From: Alnus glutinosa
Taxonomy: Eukaryota; Streptophyta; Magnoliopsida; Fagales; Betulaceae
Length of the DNA: 64,000 nt
NCBI RefSeq assembly: GCF_958979055.1
Contig: NC_084886.1
Coordinates: 50,365,654 to 50,429,653 of the forward strand
Direction of reading: 5' to 3'
This document shows positions 40,515 through 52,323 of this stretch, piece by piece. Positions within the stretch are counted from its first letter, which is position 1, and every line of letters starts with the position of its first letter. The notes under the pieces are model-generated. The model searched no databases. It worked only from the letters and a program-made list of their open reading frames with translations, and was not told the origin of the DNA. Position numbers and translations under genes: made by a program.

Positions 40515-40752
40515 AAAAAACCAAAAAACAACCTTCATCGGTTCAAAAACTGGGAAGAACACAGCTCTAATAGCCCTAAAGCTTGGAGAAAAAGACCATC
40601 CACCCCTGGAACACAAGCTAAGGGGAACAAAAAAAACCACCATAGCCCTAAAGACTAAGGGGAAACACTAGCACCCCGAGGAGAAGGCGTGAAGCCTCCC
40701 TCCCTCCCTCCTGGGCGAAACAAATCCTTCGATTTCTGCTCTCGATTAAAGC
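39678..40752 (-). mobile_element. LINE-derived retroposon, poly-A end to the left
   Basis: The body is 39687-40743, flanked by gattaaagc on both sides (39678-39686 and 40744-40752); copy A has the single uninterrupted gattaaagc. On the minus strand it begins with GC-rich leader-like sequence and ends with a phrase of LINE 3' end type (gagctggtactctttcttc) followed by an A tract. A second A/T run of about 41 lies inside (40471-40511). No reverse transcriptase is recognisable, so it is likely a deletion derivative joining LINE 5' and 3' ends. Confidence 0.65.
40471..40511. repeat. Poly-A run
   Basis: About 41 consecutive A inside the retroposon at 39687-40743. Confidence 0.95.
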
Positions 40753-41053
40753 ATTTAATAAGTTGTTAGTTTAAAAAACAGAAAATAAAAACTTTAAAAG
40801 TTAATAAAATAATTGAAAATTTGAAAATGATAAAACTTTAAAAAATAAAAATAAATAAAGTATTAAAAACTTTTTTTTTTTCTTTTAAAAAAAAAAAGAG
40901 GGTTGGCTGAGCCACCCAGCCACCTTCTAGGCCCTTGGGGGTGGCTCACCCCCAAGGGCGGCTCACCCCCAAGGGCCTAAGACAGGAAAAACAAAAACCA
41001 AAATTTGGGAGTGGCCAAATTAAACCATTCCCAAGAGTCAAAGGGTAAAATAA

Positions 41054-41055
<2 letters not shown>

Positions 41056-41095
<40 letters not shown>
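41056..41095. repeat. (AAT)n microsatellite
   Basis: About thirteen AAT units in copy B; copy A has no equivalent tract at the matching place. Confidence 0.95.
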
Positions 41096-41609
41096 TAAGG
41101 GGGTTTGACTCTTGGGGGTGGCTGAACCACCCCCGTACCACCCCTGTAGCCTATGGGGTGGTTCGCCACCCCAAAGGCAAAAATAAATAAAAAATTAAAA
41201 AATTAAGGGGTTCAGCCATCTCAAGGGTCAAACATTCCAATTTTTTTTTTTTTTTTTTTTTTTTATTATTATTAATTTTTAAAGTTTTTTTTTAAAAATT
41301 TGTTGGTTTTTAATTTTTTTACATAATGACACTTGTCTATTCTCAGGAGTTAACACGTGTCTAACTGTTAATGACAAGTGTCTAACTGTTAATTTTTTTA
41401 TAGAAAAAATAATAGAGGTACTAATTTTGTCTTTTCCCAAACCACATGTACTATAATGACACGTGTTTATTCTCAAAAGTTAACGCATGTCCAATAACGG
41501 AGGTGCCGATTTCGTATTTTCTCAAATCACATGTACTATCTATGATATAAATGAAAGCACATGAGGCAAAAAAACAAAGTTTCCAAACCACAGATACCAA
41601 TAAAGTGTT

Positions 41610-41979
41610 TAAAAGCACTATCAATAGCTTATGTATATCTCAATCTAGAATAACTAACCAAAATCTATTTTATCTAGTTTAGCTAATGAGTTTTAAAATG
41701 CATCATATATCCGATTATCTATTTTTAACTCTATATTATTTTTTTATTATTTTTCATTAATTTTTTTTATTGTAGTATTTTTTTCCATGTGAGTCCCGCT
41801 TAATAATTCCACTACTTTACATACTTTCCCTTAAATCTCCACTATAAAAGAAGAAGAAAAAGAAAAAAAAAATCTATTTTAGAATTGGAATACATAGGCC
41901 GATGTAATCTCTTTTTAACATTTTTGTTATCTATTATAACTTAAAGTTACAAATAGATAATCTATTGGGAGTGCTCTAA
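41610..41979. mobile_element. Tourist/PIF-type MITE in copy B, TAA duplication
   Basis: The body is 41613-41976 (364 bp). The ends aagcactatcaatag and, complemented, gagcactcccaatag form a clear inverted repeat. TAA flanks both sides. Copy A at about 37957 reads gtgtttaactc without the insert, which confirms the boundaries and the three-base duplication. Confidence 0.88.
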
Positions 41980-42668
41980 CTCAAGAAAAAATTACAAAGA
42001 TTCAAGCGTTGATATTTTTACAAATCCGGTTAAATCCTAACCAATTTTTAGAAAAGAAAAAAAAATGGAATGTTTCGATAATTTTGACACCCATTTCTCA
42101 AAATTTAACCCAAAAAAAAAAAAAAAACCCTAACAGACGTGTGACATTAGAAAAATTAAAAGTTGGATGCAATCAATTAATTTGTTTTTTTTTTTTTCAA
42201 AAAAAAAAAAAAGTTAAAAATAATTACAAAAATGATAAAAGGTGTGAATCGAAGTTTCCGTAATTCTGCCTTAACACTTAATAACAGGTTTCGTGCAAAG
42301 AAAAAGTGTGGATTGAGACAACGATTCCTGTGGTCGTTGACTTTGTTGTCTTTCTCTGCTGTTTCTCCCCACCTAACCTTATCTTCAGATTAACCTCATT
42401 TGTCTTCCCACACCTAAAATAAGACTAGTCTTCTTCTGGATATTTGCTGAGTCAGCTATTTGAAATTGTTACTCTAACCATTCCCTTCTTATAGTTTTCA
42501 TCCCACGGTGTAATTTTCTTATCTCTGAGAGCAGAAATCATCCTTCAAGTATGAGAATTTAATACACTTTTCTAAGCTTTCACGTTTTATAAAAGCTTCT
42601 TCTATTTCATTAATTAGCTTATTATTTGATTTTGTTTTTTGTTCCTTGGGTCCTCAGTTTTCAGTTCA

Positions 42669-42758
42669 ATGGATTATGCTGGTCATCCCTTATACAGCTG
42701 CAGGAACTGCCAAAACCCGATCGCCCTTCGCACTGACCTTCTTTCCAAAAGTTTTATT
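42669..42758 (+). CDS. Yippee-like first exon, copy B (orphan or alternative)
   Basis: Thirty codons, MDYAGHPLYSCRNCQNP to LLSKSFI, one codon shorter than copy A, again followed by the GC donor gcaagt. The zinc-binding C-x2-C is kept. Open frame and phase would allow splicing to the acceptor at 44558. Confidence 0.6.
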
Positions 42759-43399
42759 GCAAGTTCCAACTCACTCTCTACTTCAATTTTCTTGGTGAAA
42801 TTTTGTATTATCTTTTCGTAATGTCTCTAATTTTCATGTGAAATGAGCTATTGATCGTTATGTTCGAAGCAGTGAGTCTTTGATTGCCACACTAGTTATT
42901 TGGTTTCTGCATAATGCCCATTCTCCAAGAGAACTCTTCCTTAATGTGAAGGAAACCATGGCAATAGCAGAGGTTTTGTTCTCCTTGATGCCAAAATAAT
43001 CTGAAACCTATGACCCAGATAAATTCTCGGCATGCTTAAGTGCCAAATAACCAACTTGGGGGGGAGTAGGGGAGAGAGAGAGGAGAGAGATCTTACTGAA
43101 TCAAATAATGCTTTAAAAAAGGTTAATCAACTTATTTATTGTCGTTTGGAATCTTTTTGGTGATCTTCACCATCTAACCATTTCTTTTTTTCAAAGTTCC
43201 ATTCATTTTCCAATTCTTTGTTAGTCAACTGTCTAAATTTGGCTTTTGATCAAACCCTGCCCAGATATCTCCAACTTGCACTTTGGGAGTAGAACTTTGG
43301 GTCATCATTCATCTCTGATGATTCAATAGTCCTATTCCATTTCTCATTCCTAACAATCATCTAGCAAGTTTGATCCTCTGATTCAAAGTTCTCAGGTCG

Positions 43400-44188
43400 A
43401 TGGCAGAACTTAGTGATCATCCCTTGTTCAGCTGTAGAAATTGCCGAAATCCTTTTGCCCTGAGAAGAGACCTGCTTTCCAAAGATTTTTTGGTGAACAG
43501 TAATGTAGATCTTTCCTTTCTACATATATGATTATATGATGTTATGGTTAATCTTTCTAGTCTCAAATCTGTTGCATAGTTTAGTTTATGAATAATTTAT
43601 TGAAAGTAGTTGATGGCCATACTGGTTTAGATTTCTCCTAGAAAAGCATTCAGTGGTCTTTTTGTCTCAAGCTCTATATCATCTTGAATACTACAAAGTC
43701 TAGAGCAAAATGTAAGAGGCTGCAAAAGAAGGGATGACTATTATCTGAATTAACTGAAGTATAAACAGTTGGGATTGAGATCTGGTTCTCATGAACCAGA
43801 GTTTGAAGACACAAGGAAGATATATTAATTTAAACGAGTTTCTATTTGAAAGGGGTTTTCGCTTTCCACCTCCACCATTGTCGGAAAGTCGGAATGACCT
43901 CCGACTCTTTTCCGGCGGAGGTCATTTCTATCAGGCCTCCCACTCTAAAATGTTGAAGGCGGAGTTAGGCGAAGCGTTAGAAGAGATCTGAACTTCTTAA
44001 CGCCTTCGTCCCAAATCTGGAAGGAAGAGTACTGACTTTTTGTCCTACATCTAGCAAGACAAAAAGTGATAGATAGCGAGACAGAGAGTTGAACTGGCGA
44101 ACGACACACTAGCACAGGAGACGGTAAAAAAAAAAAAAAAAAAAATTAAAGCGGTGTCGGAAATGAAAACCAACCTCCACCCGGCCTT

Positions 44189-44222
<34 letters not shown>

Positions 44223-44782
44223 CTTCCTACTTGCCGTCGGAAGCCAACCCCCTGGCAGGTGAGTAGTGGGTATCGCCTTTGCTTGCACAGCCCTACTCTT
44301 TGATTAGTTATTCTTGTAGCTAGATTTATTTGGACTGCTCCTTTGCTAGAACCATGCTCTTCTCTTGATATGCATTTGTACTGAAAATGCATGTTGTATA
44401 CAATGATTTATTGAAACCAGGCTGAATTTTCTGAAACCTAATCGTCTGCTAAGTTTGTGGTTACATTTCTTCATGTATATTTGTCTATATATATATATGT
44501 GTGTGTGTGTGTGTTCAATTCATATGTCCCCAACTTTTTTCCCATCACTTTGTTCAGGGAAAAACTGGGCCAGCATATATGTTTGCACATGCAATGAACA
44601 TCATTGTGGGGCAAAAAGAAGACAGGAAGCTTATCACTGGTCTGTTCACTGTTGCTGACATCTATTGCAGCAATTGTGGTGAGACATTAGGCTGGAAATA
44701 CGTACGGGCTTATGATGACAGACAAAAGTTCAAGGAAGGGAGGTTCATAATCGAGAGAGCGAAGATTGCCAAGGAATATTAA
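43400..44782 (+). CDS. Yippee-like zinc-binding protein 1
   Basis: Exon 1 is 43400-43492 ([18 protein letters not shown]) with donor gtgaac; exon 2 is 44558-44782 after ttgttcag. Joined they encode 105 aa. The Yippee fold signature is present: C-x2-C in FSCRNC and a second C-x2-C in [13 protein letters not shown], with the conserved [14 protein letters not shown] and [17 protein letters not shown] segments. Yippee proteins are small conserved zinc-binding proteins (YPEL relatives), possibly linked to ubiquitin-ligase complexes; the plant role is poorly known. Two more first exons lie upstream. The 1.07-kb intron contains a poly-C tract. Exon choice could vary the N-terminus. Confidence 0.88.
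44190..44219. repeat. Poly-C run in the Yippee gene 1 intron
   Basis: About 30 consecutive C following a GC-rich patch; length may be unstable or affected by sequencing. Confidence 0.9.
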
Positions 44783-46994
44783 TAGTTCCACTATTATAAG
44801 TCAATATCGATAATAATTCCATTATGAGGAAGGCCCTTGTTTCATTTGTCCCAGATAAAATGTAAGCAATAAGCATGTTAGTTCCACATGTTCTGCTGTT
44901 AAAATGGGCTATACCATACCATACATGCCTGTAGTTGAAACTTGAAGGTTGTGTTGGATTCTGTAAACTCTTGTGGCTTCTTTGTACTAAAATCAATGAT
45001 AAGACTCTTATTCCCATGAGAGGATGTCTACATGGTACCAGAAAGATTTCAGTTTGGTGAAAGATAACTCAATTTCCTAGTTAAGTTGGATGCTGTTTGT
45101 TTAAATCTTGGAAAATGAAATCCCCATCCCTATTTATGCAGTGTTTCATTTTCTCTAGGGGCTAGACAAAAGTAAAGGCGTTTTCCATGTAAGTTTAGAT
45201 ATGTCAAGCAAAAGGGACAGCACACATGATATTCGTATTATTTGTGAGTTTTGGAATTTCTGTGGTATAGGGCACCGACATCATGAACAATAATTCTATC
45301 CTTTTGATTGAACGAAGTTTTTCAAAGATTGGACTGATGTGAAGCCTGACTAGTCTGCAGTTTTAATGAAGAAACATATTACTTTAGATGTTTGAACAAA
45401 TTCAATCCACTATAGTAGTTTCGCATGTTAGGTTGAAAGTTTGTCCCTGATATGATTCTACCCTAGTGTTTGTTTGATGTCGTTAACTTTGTTTCAATAT
45501 TAATTAAATGATTAAATTTATCTTTTTCTATCATTTTAAGTTTTTGAGATATAATAATACTATATATTATATTCTCATTTCACTGTGTTAATGTGACAAT
45601 ATACATCCACCTTTAGATATATATATTTTTAACAATAGTTAATAGGTACTACCATATCAGGCCATTGAGATAAGGTAAACACATTTTTTAAAATAGTAAA
45701 TTTCTTCGATGATTAACACATCATTTGAGAATCAACTTTTAATAAAAAAAAAATTGATAAATGTAACACTTTTCTTTGAGTTTAACCCCTAACTTGATGA
45801 AAAAAAAAAGAGAAAAGAATAAGAAGATTGATAAGGGGGACCCGTAGTAGGTCCCATACTCCTTGAATCAGCTGATTTTGTGTCACCTGGAGCTTTTTTG
45901 GAATGAAATATTCGAGTATTTTATTGATTAAAGATTACGAGCATAAAGTTATTACATTACAAAGTATAAAGTGTTACAAAATCATAACCACATGCTATGA
46001 GGTTACAAAGTCATAAATACAAATAATTTTTTTATAATAAAGTGTTATCTATGGTTTTCATCTTCTGCTAACACATGTACAAAAATAGTTAAAAAGCAAA
46101 TCTGCTTCGAACAAACTAAATCTAAAACAAGAGTAGCCAAATATTATAGAAAAATTTATTTAAATTAGTTGTGAGGGATAACCCCTCATACCTGATTAAC
46201 TTTTATCCCGGAAATCGTCCATAAGAACAAATCTACGAAGAATAAAATTTTTATTCAAAGCAAAAATATCACCCGCAAGTAGCAACATCGACCATGAACA
46301 AGATAATAGCACAACATAAAAGTGCCAAATTAATTGGGTCTTTGAGTTTAAGTTTTACACATTTTCTTCTTCTTCATTTTTGCCTTTTTAGTCCTTTCTC
46401 TCTCTAGGAAGCCAATAGGCCCACAGTTTTTATTCTTTTTGTCAAATCAAATTAACCAATATAGCAAAACTTCAACCATAATATATGCCCCAAGTAAGTT
46501 CAAAGGTGACACGTCAAATCATAGGAGGATGCGGGTGTCACCACACAAGGGTAGTCCATATTTAATGGCTAATGAGCAGTATCACATTAATACAGAGTGA
46601 AATTGTGAAAGAGAGGGAAATAGCATTTCTAAAAACATATTAAGAATTAATTAAATGGGGAATGCTTTGTTGCAATTGTATATTATCTTGTTTTGAAAAT
46701 TAATCATTGAATTTATAGGATCTACACGTGAATTCGATATGTGCAATATAGGGATGGACAAATTATCCGCCTACCGACCGCTTATCGAACCAAACCGAAC
46801 CGTCATCGACCACCTATTGGCTAATTTCAATTCGATAGTCAGTATAAAATTTTATTTCAAAAGCCGGTTTTGTAACCGAATCGAACTGCCTTTTAATCTG
46901 TAACCGAATCGAACCAAACCATCTTTATTCCAACTAATTAATCGAACTGATATAAAACGAAACGACGTCGTTTTAATAAGAACGAAACATTTGA

Positions 46995-47030
<36 letters not shown>

Positions 47031-48262
47031 CTTTTTAAAAAAATCAAAACGACATCGTTTTAGTACCCATGTTAATCGAATGTTAACCGACTTAACCGAC
47101 AGCCGATTAACCGTTTAATTGACTTAACCGACAGCGTATTAATCGCTTAACTGACTTAACCGAAATAATTCACCGAATACATTTCGACAAAAGTCGATTA
47201 ACTGACTTAACTGCCTACCGAATCGATACCCACCTGCCATTTTTTCATCATTTCTTGAAATATTTAGGATTCAAGGATAATTTTAAAAAGTGAGAGAAAG
47301 AAAAAAAAAATATATATATATTTTTTTAAAAAAAAGGTATGGCTCTTCCTCATAAAATAATAATAATAAAAATAAAATGATAAAAATGATTTGCCACCTA
47401 ACCAAATCCTTTCTTGCATTACTCGTTGCAGAAAACATAGAGCTCTCTCCGTCTTTGGAGTTGAAAGTCTAAATCTAACAAAATAATAAAATAAAATAAA
47501 AGTCTAAATCCTAGGGCAGCCACAAATACACTGAATCCGTATCAGAGTGGTCAGGTTAGCAATGAAAGGAAAATAAGAATAGAAAAGTTAATTTATATTT
47601 ATTTATTTTCTTAATCATTTTCTTGTATTGGTTAACTGGTAGTTAACTAATAAAAGTTGTAATTCGTTCTGTAAGCAAAGAATAACACTTTCTTAAATCA
47701 ATTCAATAATACTTGATTTTACAGCGCAGGTTCTTATCCATTACACTACTATATTCATCATTCAAAAGAAGGCTTTTCCTCTCGACCCACCTTCTCATAA
47801 AAGAAAAGAAAGAAAAAAGGAAGGCTTTTCCTCTCTCCCTTCTCTTTCCATAGATTTCGTCTCAAAATTCAATGGGTTCTTGATAAATATTTCAATTCTC
47901 TTCTCTATCCTTTTTTTTTGGTGTACTTTTTAATGTCATAGTTGTTTACTTTTAATAAGAATTCTGTCTCTATCAGACCCATTTCTTTATTCAAACTCAA
48001 TTTATTTCGTGGAATCTTTTACTCAACCTTGTAACGCACTTTGGTATAATCTTGCACGCTAACACGCTTTGGTGTTCTCATCTTTTCTGTTTCAGACTCT
48101 TGGGCCATCACTGAGCTTCTTGTAGGTAAAGAAGTTGTCTTTTCCTGTTCTTCGTCCATATTTTGGGTTTCAGCTTTTAAGCTTTCTGCTCTGTGTTATT
48201 GATTTTTTTATTTATTTTTTCTTGGGTTGGCAGATTGTTGTTTGGAGCTGAATTGTTGGTTG
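44783..48262. other. Intergenic region between the Yippee genes
   Basis: No coding exon is seen over about 3.5 kb. The block 46750-47240 begins agggatggacaaattatcc and is rich in accgaacc, cgaatcgaac and ttaaccgac motifs, like a common plant hAT-type non-autonomous family; its right end is not clear. A T run lies at 46997-47030. The last few hundred bases are the 5' flank of the second Yippee gene. Confidence 0.4.
46750..47240. mobile_element. Probable hAT-like non-autonomous repeat
   Basis: Dense recurrence of accgaacc, aaccgaatcgaac and cttaaccgac, together with the left terminus agggatgg, recalls a widespread plant repeat class. No convincing inverted partner or target duplication was found. 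Confidence 0.4.
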
Positions 48263-48930
48263 ATGGCGGAATTTATAGGGCCTCGATTGTACAGCTGTGG
48301 TAATTGTGGGAACCATATTTCGCTTCACGATGATATAATTTCCAAGGCTTTCCAGGTGAGGCTCCTTAATCTCCAGCATATTGTTTTCTTTTTTATCTTT
48401 TGGTAATAGGAAAATCCCTAGTAAGATTCAAGTGTAGCAGACTGTTCCTGGAAATTATGAGGAACCCTTGAATGGAAAACTCTCAAATTACATATACCAA
48501 TTCTTGATTCACCAAAAAAAAAAAAGAACTCTTTGATTGAGGAACCTATCCCCAAGGATCTATATATGTTGAATTCAGACCCAAATAAAAACAAAAAACA
48601 AAAAAAGGGGATGTTTTGTTTTTGACTGGTATGCTGGTTTTGATAGAAAGTTTTGGGCAGATTTGGTGTCCAACATTGTTTTCCATAATTGTGTTATAAT
48701 AGGGAAGACATGGCCGAGCTTTTTTGTTCTCCCATGCAATGAACATCGTGGCAGGGCCAAAAGAAGACAGACATCTCATTACTGGCCTTCACACTGTTGC
48801 TGATGTCCGTTGTTCTGATTGCCATGTGGTGTTGGGGTGGAAGTATGAACGAGCTTACGAGGCATCCCAGAAGTACAAGGAGGGGAAGTTCATACTAGAG
48901 AAGTCAAAGATCGTTAAGGAGAACTGGTAG
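48263..48930 (+). CDS. Yippee-like zinc-binding protein 2
   Basis: Exon 1 is 48263-48355 ([18 protein letters not shown] ... SKAFQ) with donor gtgagg; exon 2 is 48703-48930. Joined they encode 106 aa. Both C-x2-C half-sites are present ([23 protein letters not shown]), as are LFSHAMN and the basic tail [10 protein letters not shown]. Exon lengths and phases match Yippee gene 1 (31 codons in exon 1 of both), so the two are old tandem paralogues. Its single first exon has a normal GT donor, unlike the duplicated exons at the other locus. Confidence 0.9.
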
Positions 48931-49891
48931 CAATACATTAGCAATTGTACAGGAAGTTCATCTTGTAATTGTTTCTCATTGTTCATTCTTGCAATGTGCT
49001 CATCTCTGAAAGGAAGTAGTAATTCGAATATTCAATTTCCGTGTTAATAAAATTGTGGAATTACTCAGAAGTATGCCATTTTCTTGTCTGTTTAGTTGCT
49101 CAAGTATGCATTACAAACGTTTGGGGGTCAATTGGTAAGAAGCAGAACAATGACACTGACAAATTAGGTGTGTCTTTTCAGATATAGTAATGCAGTAAAT
49201 CACATCAGATTTGGATTGTGATGAAGGCTTATAACAATGAAAGATTTACAAGATTGAACCATGTAATATGGTTGACAGCGTGTTATGAGTGGAGTTGCTT
49301 TTCGGGTTTCCGTTCCATGTTAGTCTCTTATCGGCTAAATGTTTTGCAATATGGACAAATGTTGGTTTAATAGTCGGAGGAAATTTCTCTGACTTAGTTT
49401 GGAGGAAAACTATCCAATACTTTATAAGTTTTCCTAGTTTATTATGTAGTAACAGTATTGTTTATAGATCATCTAAATTGTTTTGTATAAGGTAGAACTC
49501 TCAAAATCTTAATCATTATGTTTTAGTATTGAATAGTTTGGATTCAATGATTTTATGCAATTTGAAAGTGACACTATTACTCTTCTTGATAAATGTGGTT
49601 GTTTCCATTTCTACTTTATGTTCTTTCAAAGAAATAGATCTTATTTGTGAACTACTCTAGTTCTTCATTGTCAAAGAAAAAGAAAGCAGGTGATGGCATC
49701 AGTGCATCCACTCAACTGATGTTCCTTCACTAGCATTTCCAGCTGAATATCAACAATCTCCTAAGCCTCTATGCACTCTTAGTGCCCCTGACACCAAACT
49801 TCATTGTTTTGCAAAAAGTCTATTGGATACGAAATGTTTCATTGTAACGCCCTTAACGTTTTGAACTATCACAATCCACATAAGCCAGCCA
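48931..49891. other. Intergenic region downstream of Yippee gene 2
   Basis: 3' UTR and flank; no other gene is seen. Confidence 0.4.
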
Positions 49892-50228
49892 TTTCTAGAG
49901 GGATTAGGATCCTTTTCATTTCAAATAAATTGGAGATGAGCCAGTTAAGAGTCGAGATCTCTTCAAAAAAATCTAAGGCTTCAAAATTGCCAAGTAGTAA
50001 AAAGCTACTTAACGGGCATTAAGAAAGAAATAAAGAAAAAAAAAAAAAGTCTAACTTTAACCAGAGTCTTGCATCCCATAGGAGAGATGCCAAACGAGAA
50101 AGAAAAGAGGCAACGGAGACGGAGGAGTCGGTGATGACATAAGCACCGCACAGGTTAGAAAGAAAGCTATACGCTTTCCAATTTATGCATTTCGATGCAG
50201 CCTTAATTTTCATTTCAATCCGTGTATG

Positions 50229-52323
50229 AGGTGTGTAACACGTCCTTAGTAGCCGGAAGGACTGAATTGTAATAAGTGAAATAGTTGGATGGTTAGTTAG
50301 TCACTTGATTACTTGATTAGTTGAACGTAGTTGTTAGAATGTAGTTGATTAGTGGTTATGTTAGTTGAGTTTGGAGTTGTATAAATAAAGAGAGGAAGGC
50401 TGAGAGAAGGGATTGGGCTGTAATCTGTTCTGTTGAACAATGGAGGTTCTTGGCACCTCGAATGCCAAGGTAGGAGAGTAGCCTTCTCGAACAGGCCATT
50501 TCTTTCAATAAAAATCTATTCTTTCATCTTCAACTCTTCTTCTTCTTCCTCATTTTTCCTTATTTTCTGTATTAAAGCCTTAGGAGAGTAACAGGCGTGT
50601 TACAAGTGGTATCAGAGCCCACGGTCGACACGCTTATGAAAACGAGGTCAGCAGATATGGCAGAGGAATCGCAGTTAGCAAGGGACGTGAAGGAATTGGG
50701 TAGTCAGGTCGCCCAACTACAGGAGATTTGCAAAGCTGACAAAGCTGATAGAAAGGCTGACAAAGCTGATAGAAAGGCAGAAATGGATGCGTTGGCAGTG
50801 CGTATGCAGGAAATGATTCAAGAAAATAATAGACAATTGGCGCAGTTGTTCGGGACTCAGAGTCAGCAAGTAGTCTTTGAGACGAGAGAGACCCAAGAAA
50901 ACTTCAAGGTCGTAGCAGAGGAATGTGACCAAAAAGTTCAAGAAAGCAAGAATGCTGACTTGTTGGTTGAAACAGATTCGGTTAAGGAACCAGACCCGGT
51001 TGATGAAATAGATAGGGACGATGAGACGGAGAAAATTCCTCATTCCGTAGAGTATGAAGAGCTACCTCCAACACAACAAAAGATTCAAACTACCCATCAG
51101 CTGTACCACGAGTTCCTTCAACCAAGCGGGTTGGAGTTGATCTTTCCAGACTCTGTCGTGGCGCAAAGATTTCAAGAAGGGAAATGGTTTCGTGAAGGTG
51201 AAGGTGTGGACAGCAACGAGAATAAAAGTATGGCTGCCATTCTTCCCTTTCAACCGTTTGACGAATTGTCACAACCAGGTCAGGTAGATGGGTGTAACAC
51301 AAATGTCTTCTTTTTGGGGGGTGGCCGCTGGGTTTTTGATCCAGGAGGAGAAAGAGCGCCACGCGAAAGTCTGTTGGTCGACACGTACGTACATCAGAAG
51401 CCGTCTGTAATCATCTCACAAGCTACGTACAGAATGTCTTTCCGTTCGTTGCAGAAGTTCACTTGTTGGTTGCAGGTTTACAAGCCGTTTGGTTGCTTTT
51501 GCATTTGGTTAGTTTGACTGCGAGAAGAACCTAGAAGTTGAAAATGGAAAGATAAGAAAAAGAAAGAAGACCCTAGAGGCTGTGACGTGGCATCTTGAAG
51601 ACTTTAGACAACTTCCACGTAAAGAAAGAGGTTGCTTTAAACTCCATAAAGCAACTTTCTAAATGGGGTGCTGCATTTTAAATTGATGAGTTGAGCTTGG
51701 GAAGTTAGTAGGCAAGCACTGAAGCTGTGCGTTTTGTCTCTAGTTCACGTGCAGGATTCATATGTGTTCAGTGGCTGCGTGGCTCCTTCATATCACATGG
51801 GACTCCTTCATATGTGTTAGTTTGACTCAAATTGCAACGAAGCCAGTGGGGACTTGGAGGCATTGACGGCTTCCATTAAATAAATTCTGGGTTACCTTTT
51901 CCTTTAACCAGCACCTTGAGGGCAAGATGCTTAAAAGGGATGGGTAATGTAACACGTCCTTAGTAGCCGGAAGGACTGAATTGTAATAAGTGAAATAGTT
52001 GGATGGTTAGTTAGTCACTTGATTACTTGATTAGTTGAACGTAGTTGTTAGAATGTAGTTGATTAGTGGTTATGTTAGTTGAGTTTGGAGTTGTATAAAT
52101 AAAGAGAGGAAGGCTGAGAGAAGGGATTGGGCTGTAATCTGTTCTGTTGAACAATGGAGGTTCTTGGCACCTCGAATGCCAAGGTAGGAGAGTAGCCTTC
52201 TCGAACAGGCCATTTCTTTCAATAAAAATCTATTCTTTCATCTTCAACTCTTCTTCTTCTTCCTCATTTTTCCTTATTTTCTGTATTAAAGCCTTAGGAG
52301 AGTAACAGGCGTGTTACAAGGTG
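50229..52323 (+). mobile_element. Young non-autonomous LTR retrotransposon
   Basis: LTRs are 50234-50604 and 51948-52318, 371 bp each, and look identical by eye, ending tgtaacacg and cgtgttaca. The 5-bp duplication aggtg flanks both sides. A primer binding site (tggtatcagagcc) follows the 5' LTR and a purine-rich tract precedes the 3' LTR. A single open frame (50636-51517) with a coiled-coil-like, charged gag-type start is present; no protease, reverse transcriptase or integrase is recognised. It looks whole as a non-autonomous copy and recent. Confidence 0.92.
50636..51517 (+). CDS. Gag-like ORF of the non-autonomous LTR element
   Basis: Open frame starting MKTRSADMAEESQLARDVK, with a heptad-like charged segment including a short repeated KADKADRKA unit, then acidic sequence. 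It is the only ORF between the LTRs. The start resembles the N-terminus of plant gypsy gag proteins; a capsid domain cannot be confirmed by eye. Confidence 0.6.
   Translation: MKTRSADMAEESQLARDVKELGSQVAQLQEICKADKADRKADKADRKAEMDALAVRMQEMIQENNRQLAQLFGTQSQQVVFETRETQENFKVVAEECDQKVQESKNADLLVETDSVKEPDPVDEIDRDDETEKIPHSVEYEELPPTQQKIQTTHQLYHEFLQPSGLELIFPDSVVAQRFQEGKWFREGEGVDSNENKSMAAILPFQPFDELSQPGQVDGCNTNVFFLGGGRWVFDPGGERAPRESLLVDTYVHQKPSVIISQATYRMSFRSLQKFTCWLQVYKPFGCFCIWLV

Larger units (their letters stand above)
39529..42972 (+). repeat. Tandem segmental duplication, copy B
   Basis: This is the downstream copy of the unit described at 37057-39520. It is longer because of a retroposon (39687-40743) and a Tourist-like MITE (41613-41976), both absent from copy A. 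Confidence 0.88.

Noticed and set aside
43791-43991. 66-codon ORF in the Yippee gene 1 intron
   Set aside because: No recognised family and no splice support; composition resembles captured or random GC-rich DNA.
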